Shown in pieces: positions 30,701 to 34,170 of a DNA stretch of 34,170 nucleotides. This DNA is from an uncultured Clostridia bacterium. Its GTDB lineage: Bacteria; Bacillota; Clostridia; Peptostreptococcales; Anaerovoracaceae. Position 1 is the first letter of the stretch. Each line of letters begins with the position of its first letter. Location of the stretch: contig CAKQGQ010000024.1 in assembly GCA_934233735.1 (NCBI GenBank), positions 1-34,170 of the forward strand. The letters are read 5' to 3'. The notes under the pieces are model-generated. The model did no database searches. It had not been told where the DNA came from and worked only from the letters and a program-made list of their open reading frames with translations. A program made the translations under genes and the position numbers.

Positions 30701-33179
30701 AAGTGGAAAACAGGGTCTTAACAATGCTTTCCTCGCCCTTTGTGATAAGCGTTTCATCATCCGGCAGTTTATTCAGGTTTTCACGAAAAACGGCAAGAAT
30801 TGCTTCATGTGCTTTGCCTGCAGCGTCCTGAATCTCCTGTATTTCTTTCATGGCTTTCTGCTGCGCCTGATGGCTTTCGTCTGCAGTGCTTTTGCTGCTT
30901 CCCAAAACCTTTGCCGCATCTTCGTATGCCTTGTCAATCCGAGTCTTTTCTTCTTTCGTGAAGTATTCCGGCTCAGGATTTCCATCTTTATCTTTCTTGG
31001 TGCCGTCGTAGTTCAGGTCAAGATCCTTGCAGGCGTTATATACCTTATCCAGTTCTTTTTTCAGTTCTGCGCGGACTTTGCTCGTATCGCCTGCGTCCGC
31101 AACCGTAAGCTCCATGTACGGTGCTGCAACCGTTCCGGAATAGAATAGGCTCGCATCCTCATCGTTTTCTCTTGCATCATATGCGGTCACAAGATATTTG
31201 CCCGGTTTATATAACTTTATGCTTACTTTACCATCCGCATCCGAGGTTTTCTCAGAAAGAATCGGTGTCTGCGGATAACTTCCGTCCTCATTCATCGGAC
31301 CGTATACCGCAAGGGTTGCACCTTTATATGTGCTGTAAGCGCCTGTATAGCTCCAAGGATGCGCGGAAGTACGCTCGACGGTCAGCTTGATGTCTTCGCC
31401 CGCCGCTACATTCTGACTGTCTTCTTCACTCCCTACAAGACGAAGAATTCCGAGGATATCCGCCATCTTATCCCATTTCACATCACCACGATAGATGTAG
31501 TTAAAGACAAAGGTCGGCCAGTCCATGTGAACAAGCTGGATTTCGTCGCCGTCTTTGAGAACATAATTGGTATCTGCAAAATATTGCTGCACACCCGGGG
31601 TATAGCCATTCAGCATCCTGCCATTAACAACGGTATGCCAAATGCTGTAGCTATTTGAAGCAAGATATTCGTCTCCCGGCATGCAGCTTATTTGATTCCA
31701 AAGTTCCGCAAGCGTTGCACCTGATGTCAGTTCTACTGTCTGCTTCTGCACTTTGTTGTTTTCCGGGTCATTCGTCCAGCTTTTTACCGCTCCTTCAATA
31801 TTCGTCCACCGGAGATGGTAATCATCGGTATAGCTGAAAGTAACGGTAACCGTTTCTTTTACTGGAGTTAGGCCGTAAGCTGCCGATTGGAAAGCTCTTG
31901 CAAGCTTTGCATATTCCTGTGCTTCTGCAGCCGTCATGCTGTTGGAAATCGGGTGCTTCTGTGCATACTCGGTTGCCGCTTTACGGGCAGATACGAAAGT
32001 CTTCCCGCTTTCCTCTGTATACTTGCCATTGTTTTCCGTCATATCGTACTGCTTGGCAAGTGCATTGATAGTTTTTAAATTCCATGTGGCATTTGTAACG
32101 CTCTCTTTAAACAGAAAAGTAAAATTATTCAGTTCGTCTGCATAGCTGTCTGCTTTTTCTTGATTTGTAGCAATATTTTCTGCGGTCGCGCCGTTTGGAT
32201 TATCTGCAGATATTGATTCTTCATCAAACAGAGAGTTCAGATATGCCTTTGCTTTTTCGGCAATTTTGCGATAGGCTGCTGCGCTCACATCAGTGCAGTT
32301 TTCTAAATATTCTTCCGTATAGTTTCCGTGAGCCTGTATTGCCTCATACAGCTCCGTCGCATTGAGCTGAGTTTTCGGGATGAGGTTTGCGATGGCGGAT
32401 TGGAGGTTTTTATATGCAGCATCACATTCTTCTTGCTTTACAAATATGCCTTTTGCTGTTTCAAGTGCACCGCCTGCCTTCGTTAATTCATACCAAAAGC
32501 CGTTCGTTGGATTTTTATTATCGCGCTCCATTGAAACGCTGCCGTTATATCGGTCATTTTCTTTATAAAAGGTATCTGTATATTTTTCTCCATCCCATAC
32601 GGTTTTAATCAGTTCATCAATTTTTCTTCTGTCTACCTGCGACTGACCTTCAACTTGAATCAGCAAACCATATTTAGTAGTAAATTTGCTTCCTATAAAG
32701 CCCCAAAAATAATATTGAAGTGCACCGGCAGTACAGTTATTATTGAAAAAGGTTTCTCCAAACTTACTTTTCAGGTCTGTTTCGTTTATGAGTGCTGATG
32801 AAACCTGTGTATTACTTGTTGTATAAGATCCATTTCCTGTAAATGCCCCTTCTACCTTTACACCGTCTATTTTAAGTATATTATTAGCAGGAGCAATTCT
32901 TTTACCTGTAAGATTTCCAAGCCTGAAATCATCATTTATATCTACATTAACAATGTACAGTTTTTCAATTGCAGTTGTTCCGATTGTAACATTATTACAT
33001 GTAACAACTTTGTTATAACATCCTTCTGAAATTCCATCATAAGTAAAAGTTATATCGGTGGTGTCCGCCCAAGCCGTATCCACGCCCCAGCTTCCGATTC
33101 CCATGCCTGTAAACACCATGATAAAGGCAAGCATGAGGGTTAGGATTTGTTTCGTGAGATTTTTGTTTGTTTTTCTCAT
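27777..33179 (-). CDS. giant secreted surface protein with DUF4430/transcobalamin-like domains
   Basis: About 1800 residues. A signal peptide (1 to about 38: basic MRKTNKNLTKQ, hydrophobic core, then DTAWA) is followed by a beta-rich N-terminal domain (about 43-180) and a helical segment. A DUF4430-like domain lies at about 440-553 (YSIWHTVVNGRMLNGYTPG...LKDGDEIQLVHMD) and a clear one at about 1158-1283 (MMSCVVDALNKFGY, GWMGTLNDWFNN, GDGDEIRIMY). Long helical stretches separate them. A cadherin-like beta-sandwich is at about 1287-1406, and a Lys/Ala-rich fibronectin-like domain ends the protein (about 1676-1800). DUF4430 is related to the C-terminal domain of transcobalamin/intrinsic factor. 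No LPxTG anchor is seen. The start is set by the signal peptide and a GAAAGGA site. A cobalamin riboswitch lies upstream. Role inferred: corrinoid binding at the surface. Confidence 0.8.
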   Translation of the reverse strand: MRKTNKNLTKQILTLMLAFIMVFTGMGIGSWGVDTAWADTTDITFTYDGISEGCYNKVVTCNNVTIGTTAIEKLYIVNVDINDDFRLGNLTGKRIAPANNILKIDGVKVEGAFTGNGSYTTSNTQVSSALINETDLKSKFGETFFNNNCTAGALQYYFWGFIGSKFTTKYGLLIQVEGQSQVDRRKIDELIKTVWDGEKYTDTFYKENDRYNGSVSMERDNKNPTNGFWYELTKAGGALETAKGIFVKQEECDAAYKNLQSAIANLIPKTQLNATELYEAIQAHGNYTEEYLENCTDVSAAAYRKIAEKAKAYLNSLFDEESISADNPNGATAENIATNQEKADSYADELNNFTFLFKESVTNATWNLKTINALAKQYDMTENNGKYTEESGKTFVSARKAATEYAQKHPISNSMTAAEAQEYAKLARAFQSAAYGLTPVKETVTVTFSYTDDYHLRWTNIEGAVKSWTNDPENNKVQKQTVELTSGATLAELWNQISCMPGDEYLASNSYSIWHTVVNGRMLNGYTPGVQQYFADTNYVLKDGDEIQLVHMDWPTFVFNYIYRGDVKWDKMADILGILRLVGSEEDSQNVAAGEDIKLTVERTSAHPWSYTGAYSTYKGATLAVYGPMNEDGSYPQTPILSEKTSDADGKVSIKLYKPGKYLVTAYDARENDEDASLFYSGTVAAPYMELTVADAGDTSKVRAELKKELDKVYNACKDLDLNYDGTKKDKDGNPEPEYFTKEEKTRIDKAYEDAAKVLGSSKSTADESHQAQQKAMKEIQEIQDAAGKAHEAILAVFRENLNKLPDDETLITKGEESIVKTLFSTYDSMNAYQQKKLVTGVEYAKYKRIKDYMQELADKKEDLKDAAAYKLNLVVKADNADAEAVINKMITYLRENPAKMDRAEGGKYDHTKAINIVTPFTFGSYDGRSELFAETFSQAYPLTAVRLYTGIDYAAYFQTRNTNGSFTTNDGWTISDENLGIVLIAPTKGTVAGFYSTEGHLTVKVGDTAYELKSISYEGLEKAEVVSDVQRVYDDSGYKEKDADTVNIDIPDAYLGFTMPYNDVTITLNWAPVTTDADLTAAKATATSVLDEAFAEYEKNKTSYGNNWSKLETAHNDGIQAIKDAQTIDDVTKARKDAVTKMSKVTKEGQTAPSADSLGTVHVIVENTTFPKDKWGGKTYWDGILVNTDVEITKNSTMMSCVVDALNKFGYEQKGAENNYISEINGLAEFDGGASSGWMGTLNDWFNNEGFGNFTVANGALGDGDEIRIMYTTKGYGEDLGGSWANSNTTLKDLSVSGGTLTPSFTSGTSGNSYDYTLLISGKTANIKVTPTAANKNFLTKIFLNEKVTSNVQGSSFYKRTQYIPVTAGDTIYVGCGERRWPSMNNQEGNTQANGGTWYALKVVNSTNAKDTIEKAIAELPDADKIKIGNYKNTKDAAKDIRDLYNSLTSSVQGTIDKAKLDKLKAVEEKVKFYSEIDDAKAKLNALTDSSSSSQAKAALSAYEKLTKEQKEYITEADAAKFNELAKKYNLSTITGAAEMPESEVETTGAAGSAVTTSPTTVKMSGTTATVTVKADNQKEILKQAKEKKSAQVVLAIANSDAKGAEKLELNLEKSFLESLLKDTNAKLVVKTPLGQKTYEREELQKLVNEATGTTVKAEINKDNVDTQTEEPADDNAAKIAKAKSIVKNMKLVARSSKTAKKNIKAVLKSDAKVNASIKELKDLGFTVKYRFYRSTKKAASYKAAVTKKTAAYTNTSGKKGTKYFYKVQVRVYDENGKLIATTALKQCKYASRTWSKVK

Positions 33180-33207
33180 TCTTTTTCGTATTTCCTTTCT
33201 TTGTATT

Positions 33208-33252
33208 TCGCTTCGGGATAGCTCGGCACGACTGCCTTGCGCTCCCTTGCGA
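33208..33252 (-). promoter_or_regulatory. nested hairpin just upstream of the surface-protein ribosome site
   Basis: On the minus strand TCGC/GCGA, GGGA/TCCC and GGCA/TGCC nest inside one another with asymmetric internal loops (GCGCAA, GAGCTA) and a GTCG end loop. It sits about 30 bases before the start codon and could affect translation or mRNA stability. I cannot match it to a known riboswitch class. Confidence 0.45.
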
Positions 33253-33305
33253 TAATCTATGTAAACACTCTTTTGTTGTGTAGTGGTCTTGTCCTCTGCC
33301 CCTGT

Positions 33306-33332
33306 GGGCGATGTCAGCTTTCGGCACCGCCC
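33306..33332 (-). promoter_or_regulatory. GC-rich leader hairpin
   Basis: GGGCGGTG pairs with CATCGCCC on the minus strand (33325-33332 with 33306-33313, one G-U) in the leader between the terminator and the surface-protein gene. No T-run follows, so it is not an obvious terminator. Confidence 0.4.
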
Positions 33333-33360
33333 GGTAAGGATGAAAAGAATTTTAAGTATC

Positions 33361-33388
33361 AAAAAAACGATGATTGTCTTAACCATCG
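33361..33388 (-). terminator. leader terminator of the surface-protein gene
   Basis: On the minus strand CGATGGTT pairs with AATCATCG (33381-33388 with 33368-33375, one G-U) around a five-base loop and is followed by seven T. It lies between the cobalamin riboswitch and the gene, about 180 bases before the start codon, where a riboswitch-controlled terminator is expected. Confidence 0.8.
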
Positions 33389-33479
33389 CCTTTGTGTCTT
33401 GTTTCTTTGGCTCCGAAGCGGAATCGAAAAGTATGCGGATAAGAAGCTATCGCCATGCTGCCAATTCTTCGTTTCGGGG

Positions 33480-33793
33480 TTTGTAGGTCTTCTGACTGAT
33501 CCATTCATCTGCAGAGGATTTTCCCTTGCACAAACGCATTGCTTCAGCCTTCTCTCGGAGCCATGACAGCTCGTCCAATGACCGATTTTCACCGCACGCA
33601 GATTGCTCTGCATGGAAGACAATACTTTAGAAATACAGCTATTTTCGGAATTCTGCCTGCAGCCATCCAATCTCAGATTCACAGATTGCAGGGCGCGGCA
33701 GATTCTTTCCATGTCCGGGATTCTCACCCGATTCCCTTGTTCAGCGAACAAGAATGCGTGTCCGATTATTCGGGTCGCGCATTTGCCACAAAA
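33480..33793 (-). ncRNA. cobalamin riboswitch with an enlarged or duplicated core
   Basis: Read on the minus strand, a perfect B12-box start GGGAATCGGGTGAGAATCCC (33717-33736) is followed by CCTGCAATCTGT (33681-33692), and the 3' conserved word AGTCAGAAGACC lies at 33486-33497. TTTGTGG at the 5' edge can pair with CC(T)ACAAA at the 3' edge to close P1. The total, about 314 bases, is longer than usual. A second GGTGAAAATC at 33584-33593 has the normal spacing to the 3' word, so the aptamer either carries a large inserted arm or combines two partial cores. It precedes a terminator and the surface-protein gene. Confidence 0.72.
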
Positions 33794-33826
33794 GCCATGC
33801 TATGTAATTTTAGGTACAATTGCAGT

Positions 33827-34043
33827 CGTTTCCTGCGAATCAAGCTTCGCAAAGCTCGCTTTCTTCGGGAAACGTTGCACAAGGAGTTTCCACTGTTTTC
33901 TCCGAAAACAGGGACAACTCCATTTACAGTCGGTTTCTGCAATTCAGCCTTCGCTGACGCTCGCCTTCATTGTAAACCTTTGCATTTGACCTACCAACGG
34001 TTTTGCTGCCTCGCTTTGCTCAGACAAAACCGGGTTAGGTCAA
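33827..34043. repeat. array of four hairpins
   Basis: Four adjacent inverted repeats: CGTTTCC/GGAAACG (33827-33874); GGAGTT/AACTCC with inner CTGTTTTC/GAAAACAG (33883-33921); TTTACA/TGTAAA with inner TCAGC/GCTGA (33923-33976); TTGACCTA/TAGGTCAA with inner CGGTTTTG/CAAAACCG (33986-34043). The loops of the first, third and fourth share words of the type CTTCGC and GCTCGCYTTC. No coding signal. On the minus strand they would form the 5' part of the surface-protein leader. Confidence 0.65.
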
Positions 34044-34098
34044 TAAAAAAACCTCTCCTATTCAGCTAAATGCCAAACAAAAGAAGTCCTGATTTCTC

Positions 34099-34126
34099 TG
34101 TATATTCGGTTTGATTGCACGCAAAA
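34099..34126 (-). promoter_or_regulatory. weak candidate promoter of the surface-protein leader
   Basis: On the minus strand TATACA (34099-34104) is a fair -10; the -35 (TTTTGC at 16-base spacing) is poor. If used, the untranslated leader would be about 900 bases and include the hairpin array, the riboswitch and the terminator. Confidence 0.25.
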
Positions 34127-34141
34127 AATACCAAGCTATAC

Positions 34142-34170
34142 GGTTGGTTGGTTGGTTGGTTGGTTGGTTG
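34142..34170. repeat. GGTT tetranucleotide microsatellite
   Basis: Seven uninterrupted copies of GGTT plus one base reach the window edge, so the full length is unknown. The unit length is not a multiple of three, so copy-number change would shift a reading frame if it lies in a gene; inside this window it is intergenic. Confidence 0.95.

Noticed and set aside
33208..33252. Cyclic-di-GMP riboswitch in the surface-protein leader
   Set aside because: A GCGCAAGGC word is reminiscent, but the element is too short and the tetraloop/receptor and second helix are missing.
33180..33386. A 69-residue N-terminal extension of the giant surface protein
   Set aside because: It would begin inside the leader terminator and cover its stem; the signal peptide and ribosome site at 33179 mark the real start.
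33539..34069. Overlapping plus-strand ORFs of 128-176 codons at the right end
   Set aside because: They cross the riboswitch and the hairpin array, lack ribosome sites, and show no domain or plausible composition.

Overview
The window looks like a chromosomal segment of an anaerobic, low-to-medium GC member of the Clostridia (Bacillota). This rests on strong AGGAGG-type ribosome sites, TTGACA/TATAAT promoters, a short-form HisG joined to HisZ, SPFH/NfeD, YlmH and ABC-F genes of clostridial type, cobalamin riboswitches, and a very large secreted surface protein. I cannot name the species; the Peptostreptococcales/Anaerovoracaceae neighbourhood is a guess from protein resemblance.

Layout. 1-310: tRNA-Lys(CTT) with its terminator, then a GC-rich element ending in a second copy of the tRNA 3' end. 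319-6554 (minus): a PAP2 phosphatase; a three-gene unit of MFS transporter, MocR-type regulator and AbgA-like M20 amidohydrolase; and an aldehyde dehydrogenase. 6792-14230 (plus): a compact histidine operon hisZG-D-C-B-H-A-F-IE with a fused HisZ-HisG and no histidinol-phosphatase. 14253-18745 (plus): a methionine uptake operon metQ-metN-metI plus an ABC-F gene. 18806-20219 (minus): a TSCPD protein and a CDF metal exporter. 20329-23428 (plus): YlmH, a TIM-barrel protein of unknown role, NfeD and an SPFH protein. 23489-25118: a short tandem repeat and an AbiE-type toxin-antitoxin pair. 25206-26836: an FAD-dependent oxidoreductase and tRNA-Leu. 26923-34170: two cobalamin riboswitches, a structured RNA, a 57-residue ORF, a surface protein of about 1800 residues with transcobalamin-C-like (DUF4430-like) domains, an array of hairpins and a GGTT microsatellite.

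Main discoveries. (1) The met operon is preceded by a good promoter, a 44-codon leader ORF with eight Met and four Cys codons clustered at codons 12-26, an intrinsic terminator, and a 20-position antiterminator pairing that overlaps the terminator. This has the architecture of ribosome-mediated attenuation sensing Met (perhaps also Cys), where Firmicutes normally use S-box or T-box RNAs. (2) The MetQ lipoprotein encoded next is circularly permuted: the usual C-terminal half follows the signal peptide directly and the usual N-terminal half comes last. (3) The giant surface protein carries transcobalamin-like domains and sits behind a long leader with a cobalamin riboswitch and a terminator, suggesting B12 capture at the cell surface. 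A second, canonical cobalamin riboswitch on the other strand has no recognisable B12 gene downstream, only a structured RNA and a tiny ORF.

How the genes fit together: histidine synthesis, methionine uptake and B12-controlled surface expression point to a host-associated or nutrient-rich anaerobe that scavenges sulfur amino acids and corrinoids. This physiological reading is inference.
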